This document shows positions 21,484-33,477 of a stretch of DNA of 64,000 nucleotides, one piece after another. How positions within the stretch are numbered: position 1 is the stretch's first letter; each line of letters begins with the position of its first letter. The position numbers were made by a program, and so were the translations under genes. The stretch covers positions 94,959,582-95,023,581 of the forward strand of contig NC_081552.1 of the NCBI RefSeq assembly GCF_963082655.1, given 5' to 3'. This DNA is from Stomoxys calcitrans. Taxonomy: Eukaryota; Arthropoda; Insecta; Diptera; Muscidae. A model generated the notes under the pieces. It made no database searches and was not told the origin of the DNA. It saw only the letters and a program-made list of their open reading frames with translations.

Positions 21484-23482
21484 AAAATCCTTAATTGTTT
21501 TCAATACCACCACCCTAAGTTGGTTCATGTATGGTATTGTGTCCCCACCTAAGTGCCGGCATCTGTTAGACTCGAAAGCCGGGCAATGAAAAAGGAAATG
21601 CTCCAACGTCGCATCATCTTCCCCGCATGCCCTGCAGATGCTATCACTTGCCGCACCGATTTTACATAAGTGAGCTCGTAGTTCTATGAGTCCCGTTATG
21701 ATACCAATAGCTATACTAATCTCCTTCTTGCTTGCTTTCAGTAATAGCCTCGTCTTCTTACGATCTGGATCCCCCATAGGACTTTCGCCGTCCTACTGAC
21801 CGTTTCGCTGTTCCACAATGTTGCATTCGTCGCCCACTCCCTTAACTCGGACTGCGTCGACCCGAAAAGCTTCGGGTTAACCAAGTTTCATTTCCCCTTA
21901 CTCCGTTATGGCCCGGCACCCAAACGATGCGAATTTTGTCATCCTCAGAGAAGGCGTTAATCTCCTACTTACACTGCAAGACTGTTCGTGACCTGGTTGT
22001 TATTGCCCTTATGGTAATTTTACTGTCGATAAAGATGTTCACACTCGACGTCCTCGCATTAGTACCACACCACTTCACGTATTCCGTGATCGCCCGGATC
22101 TCCACCTGCAAGACCTATTATGGTCAGGCTGTGTAAAACAGATCTCAGTCCCTGGGTTCCCAATGTAAACCCCCAGGGCTCTGTCCTCTAGCTTTGATCC
22201 ATCCGTGTAACATGATCTTCCAAATGACAATACTAGGGTTTCGTCAACCCAAGACTGTGTCGATGGCAGCAGTGCCTCGCACTCGACTTCAAGGTTCATC
22301 TCAGGTATCCGATAGGAAACCTCTTCCCTTCCTTCCAGGTTTCCAATCGTCGCCTCGATTATACCGCGATAGTATGAGCTGCTCCCATCCTCAATCCATT
22401 CTCCCATCGCCTTAAGTCTCATAACCGCAGTGGCCGCCTCACACTTAATCTAGAATAGTCTCCAGTGCCCTAGTGGGCGTGGATTATAAACCTTCGATCA
22501 ACGTCATTATTCTAAGATTCTGGTGTCTCCGTGAGTCCCTTCGTATATTGTGGAATATGGGTTTTCATCAAAAGCCTCAACATGTCCTCCGTTGTCTCTG
22601 CTCTCACTTTCATGTCGTCTTCCTAAGTTCCAGTTTGGAAATGGGTTTTTGAGAGAAACTGTTTTATCTTGGCGGCGTCATTAACGCCATCGATCTATTC
22701 GCAGAAAAGCTTACAGGAGGCACGTTTTGCCGCTCTGATAATCATATTGTATTTCTTGAGCCGTGTGTAATACACATCCCAATAAACTTCCGATTTTTTA
22801 CGACGAGTTCTGTTAAAAAGTCTGCGGACCTCTTTCGCTATATTGCGAATCTCCCTGGTCATCCAGGGTTTTTCTTGGGCTGATTTCCTTTCCCGAAGAG
22901 GACAACTATTTTCGAAGGACCCCACCAGTGAAGTCGTAATCCTGTTGACATTTTCGTCAATGTCTTCTATGTTTGGACAATCTAAATTATCTTGCCCAAG
23001 TCTTCTTCTGAGTAGCCTTCCGAATTTTGCCCAGTTGGTTTTCCACTTATTCCGGAAGCTTATCGGGTTCGGCGCTGGCAGTGCTATTCTAAACCTAATG
23101 TAGCGATGGTCAGAGAAATAGTGTTCCATGGAGACCCTCCAATCTTGAACCTCATCGATCAGATTTTCGGAACATATCGTCACATCTAATTCCTCCTCCC
23201 TAATCCTATTAACAAAGGTAGCGGTGTTACCAGTATTAAGTGTTATTAGGTTGTTAGTATTCAAGAACTCTGCCAGGGATTGGCCCCGCTTATTAGTGTT
23301 GGTGCTACCCCACGAAATGTGGTGAATGTTCTCGTCGCACCCTATTAGTACCTCGTTTCCTGTCTGTTTTGCTTTCCTCACTAGCCGTTGCAGCTCCGAC
23401 GTGGGCGGCGGTGTCGGAGAGTCGAAAGGCAGATAAAGTGAGGCCAGGTATGCTACACCGTCTCCCTACCTCACCACTGTTG
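21484..23482 (-). mobile_element. R1/LOA-like LINE copy, RT deleted (block copy 2)
   Basis: Duplicate of 14472-16470, with endonuclease, RNase H start (22422-22075) and C-terminal cysteine motif (21777-21484). It lacks the last LINE residues and the TTAGG-type tail because the duplication breakpoint lies inside the C-terminal coding part. Confidence 0.75.
22695..23381 (-). pseudogene. LINE APE endonuclease fragment (block copy 2)
   Basis: Copy of 15683-16369 with the same GCDEN, Asp-66 and SDHRYI positions. Two residues differ: Val instead of Phe at 57 (TFVNRI) and Ala instead of Thr at 102 (LPAPNP). Val fits neighbouring LINE sequences no better or worse by eye. Confidence 0.8.
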
Positions 23483-23511
23483 CATCCGACGTTGACAACT
23501 CTGGGAAAATA

Positions 23512-23772
23512 TATAATTCAAATTTTTATGACAAATAACGCAGGTCCTCGGCCGAGTACCAGTGTTAGCATAGAATAATTGGTAGTTGATATGATACGGT
23601 CCTTTGTCTATCAAAAGTCCGATTACTTTCGATTTATAATTAGAAACCCCCATTATCTTCCTTAAGCTTCTGCCTATACAGAGATGCCATCCAAAGAACT
23701 GGACAAAGTCAATCCATGGTGGAGGATATATAAAATTCGACACAGCCGAACATAGCACGCTTTCTCTTGTTC
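23512..23772 (-). repeat. Family A terminal fragment (block copy 2)
   Basis: Duplicate of 16500-16760. Confidence 0.6.
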
Positions 23773-24078
23773 GAATATATATAGGCTAACTGATAAGAAA
23801 TGTTGCCAAGATCACTCTAGTATTCCTGTCAAACTAGAATTTACAGCTTCTTGGTATTTGTTCCATTGACAGCTCATTATATTGTTTACAAGCTACCAAA
23901 TGAATTTGTTTATGAGTTAATTTAAAAAGCAGCGAACACCCAGAAAAATTAGTCTTCTGATGTCAGCAAACACTGTCTGCTGACAATAAATTAATAACAT
24001 AAATTGTTGAATAAGTCCATTCGAAAATTTGCAGCTTCAGAACAACATTTGAGGCTGTTGATATATTTATATTAATAA

Positions 24079-24795
24079 AAAAAAGTAAAAAGAGATCGGT
24101 CTATATGACAGCTATATTCAAATATGCACCGGTCTGGGCCAAATTGACGAAGGACGTCGAAGAGCCTAACCCAACTCACCGTCTCAAATTTCGGCAAAAT
24201 CGGACATAAAATGCACCTATTATGGCCCCAAAACCTAAAACCGAGAGATCGGTCTTTATGGCAGCTATATCCAAATTTAGATCGATCTGGGCCAAATTGA
24301 CGAAGAATATCGAAGAGCCTAACACAACTCACTGTCCCAAATTTCAGCAAAATCGGATAATAAATGTGGCTTTTATGGGCCTAAAACCCTAAATCGGAGG
24401 ATTGGTCTATATGGCAGCTATATCCAAATCTGGACTGATCTGGGCCAAACTAACGAAGAATGTCGAGAGACCTAACACAACTCACTGTCCCAAATTTCAG
24501 CAAAATCGGGTAATAAATGTAGCTTTTATGGGCCTAAGACCCTAAATTGGCGGATCGGTCTATATGGGCTATGTCAAGATATAGTCTAATATGGCCTATC
24601 TTCGAACTATTTTTAAAGACTGTAGCGTGATTTCAACAGACAGATGGATAGACGGACGGACATGTCTAGATTGTCTTAGATTTTCAAGATGATCAAGAAT
24701 ATATATACTTTATAGGGTCGGAAATGGATATTTCAATGTATTGCAAACGGAATGAAAAAATGAATATACCCCCATCCTTCGGTGGTGTGTTTAAA
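24079..24795 (+). repeat. Family B repeat, copy B2 (block copy 2)
   Basis: Duplicate of 17067-17783 with substitutions at the equivalents of 17070 and 17675. Confidence 0.8.
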
Positions 24796-25191
24796 AATGC
24801 CAATTTCAGGCGTTTAAAATTTAATTTATATTTACTGCTGTCCCATTTTCAGCTGACTTTCTGCTGTTATAGCATTTTTTTTTTGCTATTTTTACTAACA
24901 AATTTCTCTGAGTGTGATAATGTGATTGCACTCAGACAAATAAGTTTTCTAAAATCAGCACACACATTTGCTGGTTTTGAATTAATTTTTGTGTTTAACT
25001 TTTGAGCAATAGAAGCCTTTGCTTTATATAAGTATTAATTTTTGGCAATTTTAGCCAAAAACCTTTTTGTTTAAAGACATAATAATGAATTAAGTAGTTA
25101 ATTTGTCTGCTGTTATTTGAAATCTTAAAATAATTACTAGAAGATAGAAAATTTGACGAAATTGAGACTGAATTTATAGATTTTTTATATA

Positions 25192-26077
25192 TTGGGTTGC
25201 CCAAAAAGTAATTGTCGGTAATATAGTTTTAATATAGTCGGCGTTGACAAATTTTTTCAACGGCTTGTGACTCTGTAATTGCATTCTTTCTTCTGTCAGT
25301 TATCAGCTGTTACTTTTAGCTTTTTGTTTGTTTGGCGTCAATTTTAATATGGGTACCACATGTATTGAAAGAAATTCATTTAACAAACCGAATCAACGCT
25401 TGTGATACACACCTTAAACGCAATGAATTCGATCCGTTTTTAAAACGAATCATAACTGGAGATGAAAAATGGATTGCTTACAACAACGTTAGTCGAAAAC
25501 GATCATGGTCAAGGCTGATATCCACCAAAAGAAGGTTATGCTGTCTATTTGGTGGGATTGGAAGGGTGTGGTATATTTTGAGCTGCTTCCAAGGAACCAA
25601 ACGATTAATTCGGATGTTTACTGTCAACAATTGGACGCATTGAATACAGCCATCAAGGAGAAGCGACCAGAATTGGTCAATCGTAAAGGTGTCATATTCC
25701 ACCACGACAACGCTAGACCGCACACATCTTTGGTCACTCGCCAAAAACTGAGTGAGCTTGGCTGGGAAATTTTGATACATCCACCATATAGCCCTGACCT
25801 TGCACCATCAGACTACCATTTATTTCGATCTTTGCAGAACTCCTTAAATGGTAAAAGTTTCGGCAATGATGAGGCTATAAAATCGCACTTGGTTCAGTTT
25901 TTTGCAGATAAAGTCCAGAAGTTGAATGAGCGTGGAATACTAAATTTGCCAGGAAGATGGCAAAAGGTTATCGAACAAAATGAAAATTATATATTTGATT
26001 AAAGTTCATTCAAAGTTTTATTAAAAATGCATTTACTTTCTTTTAAAACATCCGCAATTACTTTTTTGGCAACCCAA
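25192..26077 (+). mobile_element. Internally deleted mariner element (block copy 2)
   Basis: Duplicate of 18180-19065. I see no difference between the two mariner copies. The same N-terminal loss and the same frame break near 25502 show that both come from segmental duplication, not two insertions. Confidence 0.93.
25345..26002 (+). pseudogene. Mariner transposase remnant (block copy 2)
   Basis: Same two-frame remnant as 18333-18990, with the GDEKW, HHDNARPH and SPDLAPSDYH motifs. Not functional. Confidence 0.92.
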
Positions 26078-26500
26078 TATTTATGAAATTTTTCGGGTAG
26101 TTTCAACTTATTTTTATCTGAAAAGACCAGAAAAGTATTGCTGTTTCAGCAAAATATTACTGCTGTCCCATTTTCAGAAGATTTGCTGTTCTTACAGCAA
26201 CTATTTTCGCTTTTTTAACCAACAAGTTTTTTTGAGCGAGCTTTATATTAGGCTGAAAAATCACAACCGGCTATAGTTGGCGAACTCAAACACCTGAAAG
26301 TGACCAAATGGTCCAACTATCATCATCACTAGTAAATCCAAAATGGTTTTTAACATCTTCTTCTATATATATAAAAATTAATTTGTTTTGTGTTAGTTAG
26401 GTTAGGTGAGTTTGAAAAGAGGGTGCAGATTTTAATTCACCGCATGCCACTGTGGACATACACCAAAGCCAGTAATCGGCTTGTTGTGCGCTCTTAAAAC

Positions 26501-27211
26501 TAAGAAGTAAAAACGTGCTGGCTGTTCGGCTGGGCCCAATCTTGGGAATCCACCACCATGGATTCTGCCAAAAATGTATACAAAATAAATTTAATTGTAG
26601 AGCATAAATTTATTCAACATACCAAACTTTGTCAAACCAGCAAAAATTAAAGCTAAACTTAGGTTCAAAAAATCAAATCGGGAGATCGGTTTATATGGGA
26701 GCTATATCAGGCTATAGTCCGATTTAAATCGTTATTGGAAGTCATTAAAGAACACTACATGTAAAATTTCAGCCAAATCGGACAAAAATTGCGGCTTGTA
26801 AGGGTTCAAGAAATCAAATCGGGAGATCGGTGATACAGCTCCCATATAGACCGATTTGAACCGTACTTAGCACAATTATTGGAAGTCACTAAAGAACACT
26901 ACATGTAAAATTTCAGCCAAATAGGACTAAAATTGCGGCTTCCAGGGGCTCAAGAAGCCAAATTGGGAGATCGGTTTATAGGGGAGCTACACCAGATTAT
27001 AGACCGATTCGGACCATACTTGGCACAGTTGTTGGATGTAATAGCAGAACACTACATACAAAATTTCAGCTTCCAGGGGCTCAAGAAGTCAAATCGGGAG
27101 ATCGGTTTATATGGGAGCTATATCCAAATCTGAACCGATATGGCTCATTTGCAATCCCTATAGGCCTTTATAGATTAGTATACCGTATATACCGTATGGT
27201 GGGTATAAAAG
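26501..27211 (+). repeat. Family C repeat, copy C1 (block copy 2)
   Basis: Duplicate of 19489-20199, again inside the LINE 3' UTR (26392-26500 and 27212 onward). Confidence 0.75.
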
Positions 27212-27737
27212 GTAACCTCGAAAAAGAAAATTTTAAATTAAGAATTCCGTGTTACTTAAAAAATCCCTAATTGTTTTCCATACCACTCCTCTAAGTTGGT
27301 TCATATCTGTTATTGTGTCCCCACCTAAGTACCGGTGTCTGTTAGCCGTGAAAACCGGGCAATGACATAGGAAATGCTCAACGGCTCATCATCTTCCCCA
27401 CATACCCTACACATGCTATCACTTGCCGCACCGAATTTGCATAAGTGAGCTCATAGTGTTATGTGTCCCGTTATGAAACTAAAAGCTATACTGACCTACT
27501 CTCACGACCCGGATCACTCCATAGGATTTTCGCCGTCCTTCCGACTGTTTCGCTGTTCCACAGTGTTGCATACGCGTTTGTTCTCGATGCCCTGAACTCG
27601 GACTGCGTCTACCCGAAAGGCTTCGGGTTAACCAAGTTTATCAACGGCAGTTCACTGGCGTTCACTGATCGTCTGCCCTTTCATCCTCCCTTACTCCGTT
27701 ATGGAGTGAGGGGGCAACTAACTCCGTTAGTTAGTTA
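27212..27737 (-). mobile_element. LINE C-terminal fragment (block copy 2)
   Basis: Duplicate of 20200-20725. Confidence 0.7.
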
Positions 27738-28569
27738 ATTTGTTTGTTGAAAATAAAGGTATTCAGGAGTACAATACGAATGTGATCATAAAAATTGGCA
27801 CCATTGGTACTAAGGGCCCGCCTTGACAATGTGCTACTCAACTGAAAATTATTCGGGTGAAGATTACAAATATGGTCTAGAAAGAGCGATACACTCATAG
27901 AAAAAAGTCTGCTAATACAGCCGTATTAGCTATTACAGCAGTTGTTCTGCTATTACAGCAGTTGTTCTGCCATTTCAGAACAGCAGGCTTACTGCTGAAA
28001 AGTCTGTTTTTTGCTGAAAATGATTACTGCTTAATTTTGAAAGGGATGTAGGTTGTTTATAATCATCACTGAATGTATACTTTCAATAATTTTTTTTTTA
28101 ATTTAGAGACAAAAGGTCATGCCAGTCACTTACACATTATTAGAGCGATAACAAAAAATGCGAGCGAGCTCAGCCACATTTCAAAATATATACCAATGGA
28201 TGCGATGTTATGTGTAAAAGTAGCCTATTAAACAGGTAGCTTCTTTAGAGCAACATTTCACAAATTAAAATCATTCTTCCAATAAAATTTCTAAAAAATT
28301 ACCTAAAGTATTCAAAGCAAGTAACAGACGAACATAAAAAATAGCATACAATTTTTTAAGCAGATTTTTGTACTTAAGACGACAGATTTTGTTTGCTGAT
28401 TTAGCTGACCGAAATGCTTCCTAATACATCAGCCCTATGTTAATTTGTGGTATCAAAGAAAAGGCATTGGGGAGTAAAGTACGAATATGTTATTAAAAAT
28501 TGGGTCCAAGTATTCATGGAGCCGCGCCAATCCCAAAGCTAACCCTAACACACATATTGGATGTTCATG

Positions 28570-29190
28570 ACAACACTGAAAAAAAAGGTTAGGCAAAAAT
28601 TTTAAATTTTATTGTACTCGTAGCCTACGTACCAAAACTTTAATATAATGATGCTATCTTTAAATTTAATTTCCTATTTACTAACGAACATGACAATCCG
28701 CCTCAAATTTTGATAGCTGATTGATTCTTATTTTTCTTCACAGGTGATTGTCCAATTATTGTTTTTTGAAAAATTCTTTGTTTAAACTTTGCATTTTTTT
28801 TTTATTGTTGCATTGACATAATGAAATGATCCATATATCCAAAGAAAACTTATGTTCTTTGAAAATTATAGATTTTTATTTTCATTAAACGAATAAAATG
28901 GATTTCATCGAGACAGCGAAACCCTTTATTTCTAAAAAAAACTTTTGATGTGAGAAAATTTAAATAATTGTTTAAAGTACTAGGCATTAAAAACTTACGA
29001 AACAATATGAAATTAGACAGAGAAGTATACGATTTGTTAAATTTAATATTTGCGTCACAAGATATTGAAATTAGTTTCATGAACTTAATGCAACATTTCA
29101 TTAATTTGGCATTGCATTAATTTAACGACGCCCCCCGCCGACCAACTTTTTTTATGCTTTTTCATCAAACTTGTTTTAGAAAATTCGACA
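28570..29190. other. AT-rich DNA without recognisable gene
   Basis: I see no coding frame with family resemblance. A CACTGAAAAAAAAGGTTAGG word at about 28576 resembles MITE ends elsewhere (35337, 51405), but no partner end is clear. Microsatellite-like T runs occur around 28795. Confidence 0.4.
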
Positions 29191-29199
29191 TAAAAAAAT

Positions 29200-30014
29200 A
29201 TGGTGGTATCAAGCAGTAGCATGTTGTCTGCTACTGAAACCTCGACTGGTGGAGCGGCTGCTCCAGACTCCATTAGCCGACAGATGACTGGTCAGCAGGG
29301 GATTTTGACGAAGACACCTGGTTCGAGTCTCATGGACAAGGCCGAACCTTTTCATTCTTCGCATGCCTATAATTTGCTTAGGCCATCGGCCTTCCCCTTC
29401 GCTCTCAGGTTTATTGAGAGGCTTGGTGCGAATGATCCTAAGACTCCCACCAATAGGGAGAGAGACTCCCTAAATTGAGCTCGGGAATTCGCTAGACGTG
29501 TAATCTCCAGTTTGTGACGATGACGATGGTATCGAGCCGATAAAAGCCGTTGCGCTCAATTGAAATGTATCGTTGTGCGCCAAAAAAGATTGGTGTGATC
29601 TGGCCAGGTGCTGCACTAGATTTAGTCAAGAAAGAAGATATTCCTTCTCGACCAATGGTGTATGCTTGGATACCAAGGATTCCCTCAGATCCTGAAGCGA
29701 TACTTGGAAGACTAAGGGAATGTAATCTCAATCTTTCACTAAGAATTCCGGGATTTAAACTTCTCAAGGGTACGGGGAATGGGAGACACAGAGCCTGTAT
29801 TCTTACAAAGAGTAGTCTAAATGTTCTTCTTCTTCCGTCGCTAATCACTGAAGATTTAGTAGTAGCCAGCCTTGAAATAAACAAGTCTCATTATTGGCTG
29901 GCTTCCCTTTATATGGTACACGATTTAATAATGCCTGCTTTAAACTTTAAGTCGCTGGTTGGAGCCGATTCTGTACGGAAGAAAAGCCTCATTGTAGGAA
30001 GTGATGAAGCTTAG
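29200..30014 (+). pseudogene. LINE ORF1 and endonuclease N-terminal remnants
   Basis: The frame 29200-29478 is Ser/Thr/Pro-rich, like the low-complexity start of LINE ORF1, and stops at 29478. The frame 29550-30014 contains RPMVYAWIPRIPSDPEAIL and CNLNLSLRIPGFKLLKG, a pattern seen in ORF1 proteins of these LINEs. It then passes into an endonuclease-like stretch (LVVASLEINKSHYWLASLYM, then KKSLIVGSDEA), which corresponds to the GCDEN strand of the copy at 15683-16369. The joining of ORF1-like and endonuclease sequence in one frame indicates an internal deletion. Confidence 0.6.
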
Positions 30015-30339
30015 AAAGGCTCAGAACAAATACTGGGTAGAACAAATTCTGCAGCTCCGTGGAGGATACATCTGAAGCCTCTAGGCTAAGGAAGATTCTG
30101 TCCTCGAGACCTGTTACGGTGGGGTATATCCAGAAGTCAGAGAATGTATGGGCAATGTCTAGTGAAGAAACACTATAACTACTCGTTGATACCGGGAAAT
30201 TCTCCAACGGACAACTTGGCGACAGAAGTAGGCTATTGTCTTCAGAGGCTATTAGGGAAATTGTGTCTGAGCCGAAAATCCTTTGGGCGATAACAAGTTT
30301 CGACTTCTTTAACCCTACCACACAACCCTACCACACAAA

Positions 30340-31233
30340 GGCGAAAGATTTTTCGTCTTATTAGTCTGTCATCCTTTATGCTGAAGACTCTTGAGAGGTT
30401 GATAGAAACATATCATAGGGCAAAGATCCCTGGAGCTCGCCTGTTGCGGCAGCAGCATGCATATAGTAAAGGCAATTCCACTGAAACTGCCCTTCACGAC
30501 CTAGTCCGCTACATAGAGCGTTATCTTACAGTCAAGGAATATACAATAGTAGCATTTCTTGGCATTGAAGGTGCTTTCAATAATATAAAACCGACGTCAA
30601 TCATGAGTTGGAGTTTCTAGTTATCAACTCTAGGGTAAGAAAGTTTATTAATAACTTACTTACTAAGAGATGCATTAAAGCTGGCTTGGGATCTGTGTAT
30701 CTAAAAAGATGGGTCAGAGAGGAACTCCCCAAGGAGGTGGACTATCTCCTTTAGAATATAGCCATTAGCAATATATTATTGTCTCTGGAAGAAAAAGGTG
30801 TAAAAGTGGTCGCGTATGCTGATGACGTGGCAATTGCGGTTAGGGAAAAGCTTCCCAGCACTCTAAGAGATATGCTTCAGGAAGTTCTACGTGCAACAGC
30901 AAAGTGGGTTACCGAAAGTGGTCTGGGTATAAATCCGTGCAAGACAGAAGTAGTTCTTTTCAGCAGGAGCTACAAGTTGCCTACTGTGGAACCTGTCTCC
31001 TTGGGTGGAGAGAATGTTCCACTTACAGAAAGAGCAAAATACCTGGGTGTTTTGCTGGACAGGATATTGAACTTCAAATCCAACATTTGGAAAGGGCAAG
31101 AAAGGCCCCTCTTGCCCTATACACCTGCAAGAGAGCCATTGGCAAAAGTTGGGGATTTAGACCACGTGTCATGCAATGGGTATATACCGCAGTTGTCAGA
31201 CCAATAATGCTATGTGGTGTTGTGGTCTGGTAA
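30340..31233 (+). pseudogene. LINE reverse transcriptase remnant
   Basis: Fingers and palm motifs are readable. LRQQHAYSKGNSTETALHDL matches the QHAYRKG-type motif. VAFLGIEGAFNN is the palm A motif, but the catalytic Asp is replaced by Gly (codon GGC at 30561-30563). AYADDVAI around 30811-30840 is the intact YADD box, followed by TERAKYLGVLLDR. The frame shifts near 31080 into LERARKAPLALYTCKRAIG and VRPIMLCGVVVW, the thumb. Stops occur at 30618 and near 30755. The enzyme is dead. Confidence 0.8.
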
Positions 31234-31249
31234 TGCTACATCTTATGCC

Positions 31250-31844
31250 TCTGGACATTGTGGCTACCCAAATTGCAGCGACTACTGCCGTGAGATTATG
31301 GAAGCTTTCTCATTGGTCATGTGGCGGCTACGGACACTGTGTTATCCTTGATATAATATCCGATGTTCCAGGCAGTGTGGATTACACCCAACCTGAGCCG
31401 CTTTTTAATAAAAGGTACCGTACCACTATTCCTGAAAGAACCGATTGGAACTACGATATCCCTGGTAACAGAAGTTACATAGATTTCTATACAAATGGTT
31501 CCAAACTAAACGACCAGGTGGGCTTTAGGGTGTACTCTAAAGATCTAGAACTGGTCATATCGGAGAGGTTACCCGACCACTACAGTGTGTATCAAGCAGT
31601 GATCCTTGCAATTAAGGAAGTGGTGGAATGGCTTAGATATAATGTTATTACGACGATTGGCATAAATATCTTTTCAGACAGCCATGCAGCCATTAAATCC
31701 CTGGAAAACATATTTCTGAACACAAAAACCGCCCAAAGATATCCAGGGAATTCAAAGGCAGGCGAGCTTGCGAAACTAGGAATTACCGTACACACTCCAG
31801 GTTACTGGAATCTGTGGGTATACCTCTGCCGACATGTGAGCTAA
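31250..31844 (+). pseudogene. LINE RNase H remnant
   Basis: IDFYTNGSKLNDQVGF is the first RNase H strand, with Asn (AAT, 31494-31496) where the catalytic Asp of TDGSK should be. YQAVILAIKEVVEWL is the helix that normally starts QAEI, with Val (31599-31601) in place of Glu. IFSDSHAAIKSL keeps the third acidic residue. Two of the first three acidic ligands are lost, so the domain is inactive. Confidence 0.75.
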
Positions 31845-31989
31845 GTTTTCAGAACCAGGCCCGAAGGGCAACGAATGATAGATGGTCACAAAGAGGGGGC
31901 TGTGAGCATTCCAAAATTATGTTGCCTTATCTTGACTGATGAGGTCTACTGCTTTGCTGTCATTGGCTTGAACAGACGTCTCAGTCTTT

Positions 31990-32187
31990 GTGTCCATCAT
32001 GACAGGTCACTGTCTAATAGGAAAACACGCTGACAGACTTAATTTTGCCAGCAACGACTTTTGCAGAAGCTGTGAGGACATCGAAGAAGAAGAGACTATG
32101 GAACACTTTCTGTGTGTATATCCCGCTCTAGCAGTTAGAAGGTGTTCCACTGTAGGTACTCATTGCTTTGAGAACCTTCTGATTTAG
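31990..32187 (+). pseudogene. LINE ORF2 C-terminal cysteine motif
   Basis: TGHCLIGKHADRLNFASNDF is followed by CRSCEDIEEEETMEHFLCVY, a CX2C-H-X4-type finger where the final Cys falls at FLCVYP. It matches ICRACGEDDATLEHFLFHCP of the minus-strand copies. Confidence 0.7.
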
Positions 32188-32359
32188 CGTATGTCAACAT
32201 TTGCAAGTTATTGGGCTTTTAAAAGCGATCAAGATAATTCAACGGTAAGAACTAGAAGGCATCTTCTTTCTTCTGTTCCTGTGGTATCGCAATAGACGAA
32301 ACGTCTAAGTGAGTCTGATGGCAGACTGATACTTAAACCTAACCTAATCTACTGAAACA

Positions 32360-33277
32360 TTTTTATACCCACCACCGAAGAATGGGGGTATATTCATTTT
32401 TTCATTCCGTTTGCAACACATCGAAATATCCATTTCTGACCCTATAAAGTATATATATTCTTGATCAGCATAAAAATCTAAGATGATCTAGCCATCTCCG
32501 TCCGTCTGTCTGTTGAAATCATGCTACATTCTTTAAAAATAGAGATATTGAGCTGAAACTTTGCACAGATTCTTTTTTTGTACATAAGAAGCTTAAGTTC
32601 GAAGATTGGCTATACCGGACTATATCTTGATATAGCCCCCATATATACCTATCCGCCGATATAGGGCCTTGGGCCCATCAAAGCCACATTTATTATCCGA
32701 TTTTGCTGAAATTTGGGACAGTGAGTTGAGTTCTGCCAGTCGACTTTATCCTTCAATTTGGCCCAGATCGGTTCAGATTTGGATATAACTGCCATATAGA
32801 CCGATCTCTCGATTTAAGGTTTTGAACCCATAAATGGCGCATTTATTGTCCGATGTCGCCGAAATTTTGGACAGTGAGTTAAGTTATGCCCCTCGATATA
32901 CTTCTGCAATATGGCACAGATCGGTTCAGATTTGGATCGATCTATATGACAGCTAATATAGATCGATATCTCGATTTCATTGAAATTTGACACAGTGACA
33001 TATGTTAGGCTTTTCGACATCTGCGTCGTATATGGTTCAGATCGGTTTATTTTTAGAAATAGCTACTAAAAAGGCCAATATTTTGTTATACACAATTGAA
33101 CAATGTCTTGAATTTATTAGCATTTGGTCCAAATCGGAACATATTTCGATATAGCTGCTATGGAGCATAAGGTAAGCATTTTTGACCGAATTTTGACGAA
33201 AGAGGTTTACATATATACCCGAGGTGGTGAGTATCCAAAGTTCGGCCCGGACGAACTTGACGCATTTTACTTGTTTA
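32360..33277 (-). repeat. Family B TATACCC repeat, copy B3
   Basis: The hairpin end is TATACCCACCACCGAAGA, then the CCGTCCGTCTGTCTG tract, fewer and partly deleted units, and the GC-palindrome end (TTCGGCCCGGACGAAC) near 33245. It begins ten bases after the LINE 3' tail. Confidence 0.82.
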
Positions 33278-33477
33278 CAATGTGGTTTCTAAACTTGTTT
33301 AAACCTAAATGAGAAGTTGCTGTGCGGTTATATTTTATACCACAGTCATATTTTCAAGCCCAGGTTCGAATTCTACCGCCTGGCAAATTTTTGCTTTGTT
33401 TCTTCAAACATTTTTAAGAAAATTCGGCAAAAAAGAATATTTTTTTCTTATTATTTTTATAATGTGGTTCCTACACA

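Larger units (their letters stand above)
21484..28495. repeat. Tandem duplication, copy 2 (7,012 bp)
   Basis: This is the direct second copy. It starts inside the LINE C-terminal region at the base equivalent to 14472 and ends where the sequence leaves into TGGGTCCAAGTATTCATGG at 28501. Both outer edges and the junction share AAAAT, a five-base microhomology. Its left neighbour lacks the LINE 3' tail that copy 1 has, so copy 1's left flank and copy 2's right flank are the ancestral flanks. Confidence 0.97.
29195..32350 (+). mobile_element. Decayed RNase-H LINE (R1/LOA-like), plus strand
   Basis: In order, this carries an ORF1-like start (29200-29478), an ORF1/endonuclease fragment (29550-30014), a linker (30030-30300), RT pieces (30340-31233), RNase H (31430-31844), the C-terminal cysteine region (31990-32187) and a 3' UTR ending in AACCTAACCTAATC near 32350. 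Frames shift several times, and parts of the endonuclease and fingers are lost. It is the longest member of the family also seen at 90-640, 6045-6275, 11595-12660, 14327-16470 and 20200-20725. Confidence 0.8.
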
